A DNA stretch of 64,000 bases, from the NCBI RefSeq assembly GCF_005484805.1, contig NZ_CP039432.1:2728001-2792000 (forward strand), in the 5' to 3' direction. This document shows positions 53,546 through 64,000 of this stretch, in pieces. Position numbers and translations under genes: made by a program. Each line of letters begins with the position of its first letter. Position 1 is the first letter of the stretch. The DNA comes from Rhodococcus sp. SGAir0479. GTDB lineage: Bacteria; Actinomycetota; Actinomycetes; Mycobacteriales; Mycobacteriaceae. The notes below the pieces were generated by a model, which saw only the letters and a program-made list of their open reading frames with translations, did not search any database and was not told the origin of the DNA.

Positions 53546-54796
53546 ATGGCCGAAATCCACGAGCTACGGTCGAGATTCGCTGCGGCGCTGTCTCGCATGT
53601 ACGGCCGTGAGGTGCCCGCCTACACGACGCTCGTCGACGTCACCGAACAGGTCAATGCGGACTTCCTGGCGGCGCACCCCGCCTCGGCGGAGCGGTTCGG
53701 CAGCATCGCGCGCGTCACCGCCGAGCGACACGGTGCGATCCGCGTGGGCACCGCGTCCGAATTGCGCGATGTCGCCGACCTGTTCGCCGGTTTCGGCATG
53801 TATCCGGTGGGGTTCTACGACCTGTGCGACGCCACGCCGCCGGTGCCGGTGGTTTCCACCGCGTTCCGGCCGATCGACCCCGCCGAGCTGGCCCGGAACC
53901 CGTTCCGGGTGTTCACGTCGATGCTGACGACAGCCGACCGGCGGTTCTTCGACGCCGATCTGCAGCAGCGGCTCGAGGCGTTCCTGGCTCGGCGGCACCT
54001 GTTCCCGGACGTCCTGCTCGCGCTGGCTCGGCGCGCCGCCGACGACGGCGGCCTCGACGAGCCGCAGGCCCAACGGTTCACCGCGCTCGCGACGGCGGTG
54101 TTCGAGCTGTCGCGCGAACCGGTGGACCGGGCCTGGTACCGCGAGCTCGAGCAGGTGTCGGCGGTGGCCGCGGACATCGGCGGCGTGAGCGGCACGCACG
54201 TCAACCACCTGACACCGCGCGTCCTCGACATCGACGACCTGTACGCGCGGATGACGGCGCGCGGGATCGCGATGATCGACCGGATCCAGGGCCCACCGCG
54301 GTGGGCCGGGCCGGCCGTCCTGCTGCGGCAGACGTCGTTCCGCGCGCTGGCCGAGGCCCGCCGCTTCGCGTTGCCGGACGGCTCGGTCGTCGACGGCGAA
54401 CTTCGCGTGCGCTTCGGTGAGGTGGAGGCGCGCGGAATCGCGCTCACCCCGTCCGGTTGCGCGCTGTACGACGAGCTGCTGGACGCGGATCCGGCGAATG
54501 CGCACGGGTTGTGGGACAGCCGGTTCCCGGCATCCGAGGACGAGTTGGAGAAGCTCGGGATGGGGTACTTCACCTACCACGACGGGGTCCGTGCGCCCAT
54601 CGTCTACGAGGATTTCCTGCCCCGGTCCGCGGCCGGGATCTTCCGGTCGAACCTCGACCGCGACACCGCGGCCGCCCCGGGCGAGGCCGGCACGGTGTAC
54701 GACCTGGGTGCCCTCGCCGCCATCGTGGGCCGCGAGGTCCACGATCCCTACGAGTTGTACCGCCGTCAACAGCAACGCTCAGGAGGTCCGCCATGA
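53546..54796 (+). CDS. hglS: 2-oxoadipate dioxygenase/decarboxylase, HglS family (DUF1338)
   Basis: A 416-residue DUF1338 protein. In Pseudomonas putida, HglS is a non-heme iron enzyme converting 2-oxoadipate to D-2-hydroxyglutarate in lysine breakdown. The iron ligands fit by position: His62 (ERHGAIR), a second His in THVNHLTPR (His218 or His221) and a glutamate in GEVEARG (Glu292 or Glu294); Arg66 could bind the substrate carboxylate. It overlaps pcd by four bases and is divergent from lat. The M. tuberculosis counterpart Rv3292 is annotated as hypothetical, so this assignment is an inference from family and context. Confidence 0.87.
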   Translation: MAEIHELRSRFAAALSRMYGREVPAYTTLVDVTEQVNADFLAAHPASAERFGSIARVTAERHGAIRVGTASELRDVADLFAGFGMYPVGFYDLCDATPPVPVVSTAFRPIDPAELARNPFRVFTSMLTTADRRFFDADLQQRLEAFLARRHLFPDVLLALARRAADDGGLDEPQAQRFTALATAVFELSREPVDRAWYRELEQVSAVAADIGGVSGTHVNHLTPRVLDIDDLYARMTARGIAMIDRIQGPPRWAGPAVLLRQTSFRALAEARRFALPDGSVVDGELRVRFGEVEARGIALTPSGCALYDELLDADPANAHGLWDSRFPASEDELEKLGMGYFTYHDGVRAPIVYEDFLPRSAAGIFRSNLDRDTAAAPGEAGTVYDLGALAAIVGREVHDPYELYRRQQQRSGGPP

Positions 54797-56322
54797 CCCG
54801 TCCCGGAAGCGGCACGTACGCCGCGCACGCGATCGCCGCGCTCAGCCGGTGCGGCGCAAAGCTTCCCGAGATCGCCGGCGACGCCGGTCCGGCCCCGCTC
54901 ACCGCGCGCACTCCCGTCGACGGTTCGGTTCTGGCGTTCCTGCACCCGAGTACGTCCGCCGACGTCGACGCGGCCGTCGCTCGGGCGCACGAGACGTTCG
55001 CGGCCTGGCGGCTGGTGCCGGCGCCGCGGCGCGGGGCGGTGGTGCGCCGTCTGGGCGAACTGCTCACCCGGCACAAGGCCGACGTGGCGGACCTCGTCAC
55101 GCTCGAGGTGGGCAAGATCCCGTCGGAGGCGCTGGGCGAGGTGCAGGAGATGATCGACGTGTGCGAGTTCGCGGTCGGTCTGTCACGGCAGTTGTACGGG
55201 CGCACGATGGTGTCGGAGCGCCCGGGTCACCGGTTGTCGGAGACGTGGCACCCGCTCGGGGTGGTGGGTGTGATCTCGGCGTTCAACTTCCCGGTGGCGG
55301 TGTGGGCGTGGAACACCGCGCTCGCGCTGGTGTGCGGCGACCCGGTGGTGTGGAAGCCGTCGGAGGTCACGCCGCTCACCGCGATGGCGTGTGACGCGTT
55401 GCTGCGCCGCGCGGCCGCCGAGTCCGGCGCCCCGGAAGGTCTGCACCACGTGGTGCTCGGCACCGCGGTGGTCGGTGAGCAGCTGGTCGACGACCCCCGC
55501 GTCGCGCTGGTGAGCGCCACCGGTTCGGTCCGGATGGGCCGGGCGGTGGCGCCGCGGGTCGCCGCCCGGTTCGGTCGCTGCCTGCTCGAGCTCGGCGGCA
55601 ACAACGCCGCGGTCGTGACTCCGTCGGCGGATCTGGATCTCACGGTGCGGGCGGTGGTCTTCGCCGCCGCCGGCACCGCGGGCCAGCGGTGCACGACGCT
55701 GCGCCGGTTGATCGTGCACCGATCGGTGGCGGACGAGGTGACGAACCGCATCGCCGACGCGTATGGGCAACTGGCGGTGGGCAATCCGTTCGACGACGGG
55801 GTCCTGGTGGGGCCCCTGGTCTCCGGGGCGTCGTACCACGCGATGCACGCCGCGCTCGACACCGCACGCGCCGACGGCGGTGTGGTGGTGGCGGGCGGGA
55901 AGCGGGTGGGCTCCGGCGAGTCGTTCTACGTGACTCCCGCGGTGGTGCGGATGCCGGGCCAGACCGCGATCGTCCGGGCCGAGACGTTCGCGCCGATCCT
56001 GTATGTGCTCACGTACGACACCTTCGAGGAGGCCATAGCCCTCCACAACGGTGTGCCACAGGGTCTTTCGTCCGCCGTCTTCACCACCGACCAGCGCGAG
56101 GCGGAACGGTTCCTCGCCGTCGACGGCTCCGACTGCGGCATCGCGAACGTCAACATCGGCACGTCCGGTGCGGAGATCGGGGGCGCGTTCGGCGGCGAGA
56201 AGGACACCGGTGGGGGCCGCGAGTCCGGTTCGGACGCGTGGAAGTCGTACATGCGCCGCGCCACCAACACCGTCAACTACTCGGACGAGCTGCCGCTCGC
56301 GCAGGGCGTGGAGTTCGGGTGA
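54793..56322 (+). CDS. pcd: Aminoadipate semialdehyde dehydrogenase (Pcd/AmaB type)
   Basis: An aldehyde dehydrogenase that oxidises alpha-aminoadipate semialdehyde (or its cyclic form) to 2-aminoadipate with NAD. The 509-residue protein has the family blocks FNFPVAVWAWN (Asn165), the catalytic glutamate in LELGGNNA (Glu266) and Cys300 in GQRCTTLRR. Rv3293 (pcd) has 494 residues and the same neighbours. An AGGAGG seven bases upstream of the ATG at 54793 makes the start certain, and the overlap with hglS is four bases. Confidence 0.93.
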   Translation: MTRPGSGTYAAHAIAALSRCGAKLPEIAGDAGPAPLTARTPVDGSVLAFLHPSTSADVDAAVARAHETFAAWRLVPAPRRGAVVRRLGELLTRHKADVADLVTLEVGKIPSEALGEVQEMIDVCEFAVGLSRQLYGRTMVSERPGHRLSETWHPLGVVGVISAFNFPVAVWAWNTALALVCGDPVVWKPSEVTPLTAMACDALLRRAAAESGAPEGLHHVVLGTAVVGEQLVDDPRVALVSATGSVRMGRAVAPRVAARFGRCLLELGGNNAAVVTPSADLDLTVRAVVFAAAGTAGQRCTTLRRLIVHRSVADEVTNRIADAYGQLAVGNPFDDGVLVGPLVSGASYHAMHAALDTARADGGVVVAGGKRVGSGESFYVTPAVVRMPGQTAIVRAETFAPILYVLTYDTFEEAIALHNGVPQGLSSAVFTTDQREAERFLAVDGSDCGIANVNIGTSGAEIGGAFGGEKDTGGGRESGSDAWKSYMRRATNTVNYSDELPLAQGVEFG

Positions 56323-56341
56323 ACGACGCGCCGCCCGCCCC

Positions 56342-57169
56342 TCACTCGCCTTCGACCCGCCGCAACCGGGCGTCGTAGTCGGCGCGGGCCGTGGGGTCGA
56401 CACGGGTGAGCGCCCGCTCACCGCCGACGGCGCGGCGGATCACGCGCATCAACCGTTCCGGCGTCACGGCCAACCCGAGGTCGAGCGCAGCGAGGTAGCC
56501 GGGCACGGGGGTCTCGGCGCGCCGGGTCCGGACGGTGCGGACGACCGCGGCGGCGACGTCCTCCGGGTCGACCGTCGGCAACCCCTTGCCGAGCGGGATG
56601 CCCGACGTGAGCGTGGTGCGCACGGCGCTCGGCAGTACCGTCGACACACTGACGCCGTGGTCGGCGAACTCGAGCCGCGCCGCGGCGGAGAGCCCCACGG
56701 CCGCATACTTGCTCGCGTTGTAGACGGCCAGGCCGGGGATCGCGATCTTGCCGGCCAGCGACGCGATGTTCACGACGTGTCCTCGTCCGCGTTCGATCAT
56801 GCCGGGCACCACCGCCCGCATCCCGTGGATCGGACCCCAGACGTTGACGTCGATCGTCATCTCCCCGGTCGCGTCCGGCTCGTCGAGAAATCCGCCGACG
56901 GGCATGACGCCGGCGTTGTCGACGAGGATGTCGATCGGCCCGACCTCCGCGACGCACGCGTCCCACGACGCTCGCGACCGCACGTCGAGCACGTGCGCGG
57001 TGCCCAGCCCCGCGGCGACGTCCGTCACCGCGCCGCGGTCGATGTCGGCGAGCGCGACGGTGGCCCCGCGGGCCGCGAACGCCGCGGCGGTGGCACGCCC
57101 GATGCCGCGGCCGGCCCCGGTGACCAGCACGCGTGCGCCCGCGATCTCGATCGCGGGGTACCCGGTCAC
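56342..57169 (-). CDS. Short-chain dehydrogenase/reductase
   Basis: A 275-residue classical SDR with the cofactor motif TGAGRGIG (17-24), DNAG (84-87) and catalytic Ser137, Tyr150 and Lys154 (YNASK). The Asp after the second strand (ADIDRG) points to NAD rather than NADP. It starts at a GTG overlapping the monooxygenase stop by four bases. In this operon it could oxidise an alcohol to the ketone that the monooxygenase uses. It converges with pcd, 19 bases apart. Confidence 0.88.
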   Translation of the reverse strand: MTGYPAIEIAGARVLVTGAGRGIGRATAAAFAARGATVALADIDRGAVTDVAAGLGTAHVLDVRSRASWDACVAEVGPIDILVDNAGVMPVGGFLDEPDATGEMTIDVNVWGPIHGMRAVVPGMIERGRGHVVNIASLAGKIAIPGLAVYNASKYAAVGLSAAARLEFADHGVSVSTVLPSAVRTTLTSGIPLGKGLPTVDPEDVAAAVVRTVRTRRAETPVPGYLAALDLGLAVTPERLMRVIRRAVGGERALTRVDPTARADYDARLRRVEGE

Positions 57170-58632
57170 GACGACATCCCGGCCGACGTCAGGTACGCGG
57201 CATCGTCGAAGTTCCGCAGCCGCTCGCGCATCCGGCCGGTGGACCACGGCCAGTTGAAACTGTTGCGGCCGTTGACGTCCAGGAAGTAGCTCCGGCAACC
57301 GCCCGCGTTGTAGACCGTGGTGGCCAGCGCCTGCTGGACCTCGGCGTTGAACGCGGCCTGCACCTCGGGCCGCGTCTCCACCCGGGTCCAGCCGGCGGCC
57401 CGCGCCGCGGAGATCGCCGCGGCCAGGTAGTCGAGTTGCGCCTCGAGGATCATGAACGCCGACGTGTGCCCGGTACCCAGCGCCGGTCCGAGCAGCACGA
57501 AGGCGTTGGGGAACCCGGCGATCGTCGTCCCCAGGTAGGCCTGCGGGCTGCCCTTCCAGTGGTCGCCCAGGCTGCGGCCGTGCCCGTCGAACACCCGGCT
57601 CGCGATGGGCATGTCGAGGATGTGGAAGCCGGTGCCGAAGATGATCGCGTCCACCTCCCGCTCCTGCCCGTCCGCACCGATCACCACGTTCCCGCGCACC
57701 GCCCGCACGGCATGGGCGTGCACCTCGACCTCGGGGCGGGTCAGCGCCGGGTAGTACGTGTTGGACATCAGCAGGCGCTTGCAGCCGAGCGTGTAGTCCG
57801 GGGTCAGGGCCTCCCGCAGCTGCGGGTCGCGGACCTGCGCGCGCAGTTGGATCCGCCCGATCTGCTGGACGACCCGCAGGATCCACGGGTTGCGGAACCC
57901 GACGCCGAGCGCCTCCATGATTCCGTACTCGATGCGTCGCAACGCCTTCAGTGCGCCGGGCACCGAGCCCAGCACGGAACGGACCGGGGCGGGCAGCGTT
58001 GTGTCGGGTTTGGGCAACACCCACTGCGCGGTGCGCTGGTACAGGTGCAGCTGCCGCACGTGCGGCGCGATCTCGGGCACGAACTGCACCGCCGACGCGC
58101 CCGTTCCGACGACCGCGACGCGTTTGCCGGTGAGGTCGTAGTCGTGGTTCCAGCGCGACGAGTGGAACACCTCCCCGGTGAACCCGTCGAGCCCGGGGAT
58201 GTCCGGGATCAGCGGCTGATTCCACGGTCCGGCGGCCGTGATCAGGCAGTCCGCGGTGAGGGCGCCCGCGCTCGTCTCCAGCGCCCACCGGTGCTCGGCC
58301 TCGTCCCACCGCGCCCGCAGCAGTTCGGTGCCGAACAGCACCCGGTCGTGGACGGCGTGCGCGGCCGCGGTCCGTTCGATGTAGTCGCGGATCTCCCGCT
58401 GCCCCGCGAACAACCGGCTCCAGTGGCCGTTGGGCGCGAACGAGTACGAGTACAGCGCCGACGGGACGTCGCACGCGCACCCCGGATACGTGTTGTCGCG
58501 CCATGTCCCGCCCAGCGCGTCCCCCTTCTCGAGGACCAGCACGTCGGTGATCCCGAGCCGCTGCAGCCGGATCACCGCGCCGATGCCGGAGATCCCGGCG
58601 CCGACGACGATCACCTCGTGATGATGCTTCAT
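57166..58632 (-). CDS. Flavin-containing Baeyer-Villiger-type monooxygenase
   Basis: A 488-residue FAD/NADPH monooxygenase. It has the FAD Rossmann motif GAGISG (11-16), the BVMO fingerprint FxGxxxHxxxW as FTGEVFHSSRW (151-161) and the NADPH motif GTGASA (176-181). The final residue after the fingerprint tryptophan is Asn where many BVMOs have Pro or Asp. It would insert oxygen into a ketone to make an ester or lactone. Flanking genes encode an SDR and a patatin-like hydrolase with which it shares four-base overlaps. The natural substrate is unknown. Confidence 0.9.
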   Translation of the reverse strand: MKHHHEVIVVGAGISGIGAVIRLQRLGITDVLVLEKGDALGGTWRDNTYPGCACDVPSALYSYSFAPNGHWSRLFAGQREIRDYIERTAAAHAVHDRVLFGTELLRARWDEAEHRWALETSAGALTADCLITAAGPWNQPLIPDIPGLDGFTGEVFHSSRWNHDYDLTGKRVAVVGTGASAVQFVPEIAPHVRQLHLYQRTAQWVLPKPDTTLPAPVRSVLGSVPGALKALRRIEYGIMEALGVGFRNPWILRVVQQIGRIQLRAQVRDPQLREALTPDYTLGCKRLLMSNTYYPALTRPEVEVHAHAVRAVRGNVVIGADGQEREVDAIIFGTGFHILDMPIASRVFDGHGRSLGDHWKGSPQAYLGTTIAGFPNAFVLLGPALGTGHTSAFMILEAQLDYLAAAISAARAAGWTRVETRPEVQAAFNAEVQQALATTVYNAGGCRSYFLDVNGRNSFNWPWSTGRMRERLRNFDDAAYLTSAGMSS

Positions 58633-59579
58633 GCCTGTTCTCCCGTCGTGGTCACGGCCCGCGCGACGGCCGCCCGGGTGCTGCGCAGTGCGTGCTCGAG
58701 CGTTGCGAGCCGCCGGCGCTCGTCCATGAAGTTCGGCCCCATCACGGCCAGGTCGTCGGCGGTCGCGTCGAGCCTGATCACCCGGGTACCCGACGCTTCG
58801 ACAGCCGCGACCTCGGTGTCCAGGCCGGCGCTCATCCAGTTCCGGAGCACCAGCCGCTCGAGGACCGCGGGCCCGCGCCCCGGCATCCGGCCGCGGGACG
58901 CCATCGGCGCGAGCACGACCACCTCGTCGAGGCCGCGGCCGGCCAGCAGATCGGCGGAGGCGGTGGACGCGGCCCCGCCGTCGACGAAGCGTCGGCCCGC
59001 AATCTCCACCGGCGGCATCCAGCCGGGGATCGCCCACGAGGCCCGCAACGCCTGCGACAGCGAGGCCGCGGGGGCGCCGGAACTACCGAAGGCGACCCGC
59101 TCACCGGATGCGTAATCCATTGCCACGAGCCAGGTCTGCGGATGCGGCACCCACCCGCGGCCGCCGGCGACGCCGACCGCGAGCCGGTCGAGCCACCCCG
59201 CGTCGCCGCCGCCCTCCGGCAGCAGACCGCTGAGACCGGTGACCGTAGGCAGGCCGCGACGCACCAGTCCGGGCGACCCCAGCCGCGGCCGCGGCAGGGG
59301 CGGGAAGCGTCCCGGGGCTCCGGCGAGATGGCCGGACAGGGTCGGGTGGGTGGACTCGCCCAGTTGCATCGCGAGGATCTCGTCGACCCCGATGCCGGCG
59401 CCGAGCATGGTCACCAATTCGGCACCGGCGGAGGTCCCCACCAGCACGTCCGCATCGCGCGGGTCCCAGCCCAGCGCGTCCCGCACCGCGACCAGCGCGG
59501 CGACCGTCCAGGCCGCTCCGAGCGTTCCCCCGCATCCGATGACCAGACCCCGACGGAGATGTGTGTCACTCGACGTCAT
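58629..59579 (-). CDS. Patatin-like phospholipase/esterase
   Basis: A 316-residue patatin-family hydrolase with the oxyanion loop GCGGTLGAAW near 15-24, nucleophile Ser50 in GTSAG and the dyad Asp200 in VDGG. No signal peptide. It is the first gene of the patatin-monooxygenase-SDR operon and is divergent from a TetR gene. In such an operon it could hydrolyse the ester made by the monooxygenase. Lipid deacylation is the alternative. Confidence 0.88.
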   Translation of the reverse strand: MTSSDTHLRRGLVIGCGGTLGAAWTVAALVAVRDALGWDPRDADVLVGTSAGAELVTMLGAGIGVDEILAMQLGESTHPTLSGHLAGAPGRFPPLPRPRLGSPGLVRRGLPTVTGLSGLLPEGGGDAGWLDRLAVGVAGGRGWVPHPQTWLVAMDYASGERVAFGSSGAPAASLSQALRASWAIPGWMPPVEIAGRRFVDGGAASTASADLLAGRGLDEVVVLAPMASRGRMPGRGPAVLERLVLRNWMSAGLDTEVAAVEASGTRVIRLDATADDLAVMGPNFMDERRRLATLEHALRSTRAAVARAVTTTGEQA

Positions 59580-59603
59580 ACGCAGAAGCTAACAGAATTC
59601 AGA

Positions 59604-59614
59604 TACCGTCGGTA
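59604..59614. promoter_or_regulatory. Candidate TetR operator in the divergent promoter
   Basis: TACC-GTC-GGTA is a perfect inverted repeat within the slightly longer near-palindrome GATACCGTCGGTACC. It lies in the 61-bp gap between the patatin and TetR genes, the usual place for an autoregulatory TetR site. Confidence 0.45.
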
Positions 59615-59640
59615 CCCCAAACTTCGGAGAGAATGAACGA

Positions 59641-60276
59641 ATGCCACGTTTGACCCGATCGGAGAGTCAGGCCCGAACCCGCGCCGAGCTGCTCACCACC
59701 GCACGGGATCTGTTCCTCACCGACGGCTACGCCGCCACCTCGCTCGAGAAGGTCGCCGAGACCGCCGGCTACTCCAAGGGCGCCGTGTACTCGAACTTCC
59801 GCGGCAAGAAGGAGCTGTGCCTCGAGGTTCTGGACCTGATCCACTCGACGAAGTTCGAGGAGGTCGCCACGCTGCTGTCCGAGGAGCGTGCCGACCTGGA
59901 GGCGCTCCTGGTGCGACTGCAGGACTGGGCGGAGAAGACACTGGGCGACGTGGGCTGGACGATGCTCGAGTTCGAGTTCATCGCGGCCACGCGGCACGAC
60001 CCGGACGTGCGGGCCGCGCTGACGTCCACGCTGGGTCTGGCGCACGGCACGGTCGTCACGTTGCTGAACTCGCTCACCGCCACGGCGGGAGTGCGGTTAC
60101 CGCTGTCCGCCGAGGACGCCGCGCGCAGTGTGCTCGGTCTCGGTGTGGGGCTGGGCATCCAACGTGCCCTCGACCCCACCGTGTCCGCCCGCATCGTCAT
60201 CGACAACCTGCGTGTCCTGCTCCGCTCCGGCTCGCCCCTCCCCGACTCCGGGGCGAGCGTCCGGGCGGGTCAGTAG
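59641..60276 (+). CDS. TetR-family regulator
   Basis: A 211-residue repressor with an N-terminal TetR helix-turn-helix (ARDLFLTDGYAATSLEKVAETAGYSKGAVYSNFRGKKELCLEV, about 22-66) and an all-helical effector domain. It is divergent from the patatin-monooxygenase-SDR operon and close to a palindrome, so it is the likely regulator of that operon and itself. Rv3295 before lhr in M. tuberculosis is also a TetR protein, so it may be part of the conserved backbone instead. It overlaps the convergent secreted-protein gene by seven bases. Confidence 0.9.
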   Translation: MPRLTRSESQARTRAELLTTARDLFLTDGYAATSLEKVAETAGYSKGAVYSNFRGKKELCLEVLDLIHSTKFEEVATLLSEERADLEALLVRLQDWAEKTLGDVGWTMLEFEFIAATRHDPDVRAALTSTLGLAHGTVVTLLNSLTATAGVRLPLSAEDAARSVLGLGVGLGIQRALDPTVSARIVIDNLRVLLRSGSPLPDSGASVRAGQ

Positions 60277-60635
60277 AGGGTCTCGACGAAATCGAAGATG
60301 GCGGGCTGCACCGCCGGATTGGCGTTGCCGATACCCGTCGCCGCACCGATCGCGCCGCCGATCGCCGCCCCGGGGAGGCAGCCGACGAACAGGAACAGCA
60401 CGCAGCCGACGGCGGCGCCGACGCCGGCACCGATCTGGGCGTTCATGGCGCCACCGTTGAACCAGCCCTGTTCGATCTGCCGGACCATGTTGTCGTAGGC
60501 GTCCTGACGGGCGTCCACATACTGCACCGCCGGCGGCTGGTCCGGCGGTGCCGGATCGGCGTGAGCGGTACCGGTGGCGACTCCCAGCGCCGCGATGGCG
60601 AGCACGGACACGGCCGCAGTCTTGTGGAGTTTCAC
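60270..60635 (-). CDS. Small secreted Gly/Ala-rich protein
   Basis: A 121-residue exported protein. The GTG at 60635 has GGAGGGGAG upstream. A clear signal peptide follows (basic KLHK, hydrophobic AVSVLAIAALGVATG, AHA cleavage before DPAPP). The mature part has a Tyr/Gln-rich stretch and then a Gly/Ala-rich hydrophobic region (GAGVGAAVGCVLFLFVGCLPG; GAAIGGAIGAATG) that resembles glycine-zipper segments. Two cysteines may form a disulfide. Small proteins with glycine zippers occur in rhodococci and nocardiae, but I know no function. Confidence 0.85.
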   Translation of the reverse strand: MKLHKTAAVSVLAIAALGVATGTAHADPAPPDQPPAVQYVDARQDAYDNMVRQIEQGWFNGGAMNAQIGAGVGAAVGCVLFLFVGCLPGAAIGGAIGAATGIGNANPAVQPAIFDFVETLY

Positions 60636-60819
60636 GGGGAGCTCCCCTCCTTGCAGGAAGACGGCCCCGACCTGGTCAAAGACCGTCCGGAACACCTTCA
60701 GAGTAATGAGTGCGGAACGGTCTGTACGCCTTACGGAGATCCCGGACCGATCTGTCTCGTCCGTACGTTTGATCGGCACGGTAGCCACTGCGCAGCGGCT
60801 GTCGGACGGTCGATGCAAG

Positions 60820-64000
<3,181 letters not shown>

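Noticed and set aside
56342-58504. A 720-codon frame that would fuse the SDR to an upstream domain
   Set aside because: The upstream part is a shadow of the monooxygenase gene. The GTGA overlap at 57166-57169 separates two complete genes.

Overview
The window is high-GC actinobacterial DNA, with densely packed, often overlapping genes, many GTG starts and stem-loop terminators without U-tracts. The gene content points to a mycolic-acid-producing member of the Mycobacteriales, most likely Rhodococcus or a close relative. The evidence is gene order: manA, the TobH-like gene, manB, the DUF3499 gene, whiB2, fbiA, fbiB, manC, wbbL, rmlD, an LCP ligase gene, a TIGR03089 gene, purE/purK, gtrA-like, a PH-domain gene, birA, accD5, accE5, maf, sseA, sufE, accA3, lat, pcd, a TetR gene and lhr run in the same order as Mycobacterium tuberculosis Rv3253c-Rv3296. 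This comparison is from memory, not from an alignment. Accessory blocks are inserted into that backbone.

Layout. 1-4925 (minus): the 5' end of an amino-acid permease gene, then mannose-phosphate metabolism (manB, a SIS-type gene, manA) and a DUF3499 gene. 5077-9278: a degenerate metallopeptidase-like gene, whiB2, then coenzyme F420 genes (fbiA-fbiB) and a Nudix gene. 9317-21527: a self-contained aromatic-acid catabolic block, with pcaIJ divergent from pcaHGBLRF, then pobA, an IclR regulator gene and an AAHS transporter gene. It encodes uptake of aromatic acids, 4-hydroxybenzoate to protocatechuate, and the whole beta-ketoadipate route to succinyl-CoA and acetyl-CoA. 21615-27690: SGNH hydrolase, GDP-mannose and arabinogalactan-linker genes (manC, wbbL, rmlD, LCP ligase) and a TIGR03089 gene. 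27706-32903: an ABC exporter with a NarL-type two-component system. 32934-39421: purE/purK, GtrA-like, an OmpR-type two-component system and small membrane proteins. 39428-48384: biotin and acyl-CoA carboxylase genes (birA, accD5, accE5, accA3), with maf, a group III globin, sseA-sufE and a PapA-like acyltransferase among them. 48473-52030: small membrane proteins, a PtpB-like phosphatase and a Rieske/metallo-beta-lactamase fusion, in the place where M. tuberculosis has sigF-rsbW. 52140-56322: lysine degradation (lat, hglS, pcd). 56342-60635: a Baeyer-Villiger-type monooxygenase/SDR/patatin operon with a divergent TetR gene, and a small secreted protein. 60820-end: lhr, cut by the window edge.

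The most informative non-coding result is a set of six 15-bp sites resembling GTTCGTATTGCGAAC. They form three tandem pairs, each with 19 bp between centres: two pairs in the pcaI/pcaH divergent promoter region and one before the AAHS transporter gene. They define a probable IclR-family (PcaR) regulon. The pobA promoter carries a different palindrome, which suggests a second IclR regulator with its own operator.

No tRNA, rRNA, CRISPR array, insertion sequence, integrase or prophage gene was seen. Apart from the 308-bp whiB2-fbiA gap, no stretch longer than 300 bases lacks a gene.
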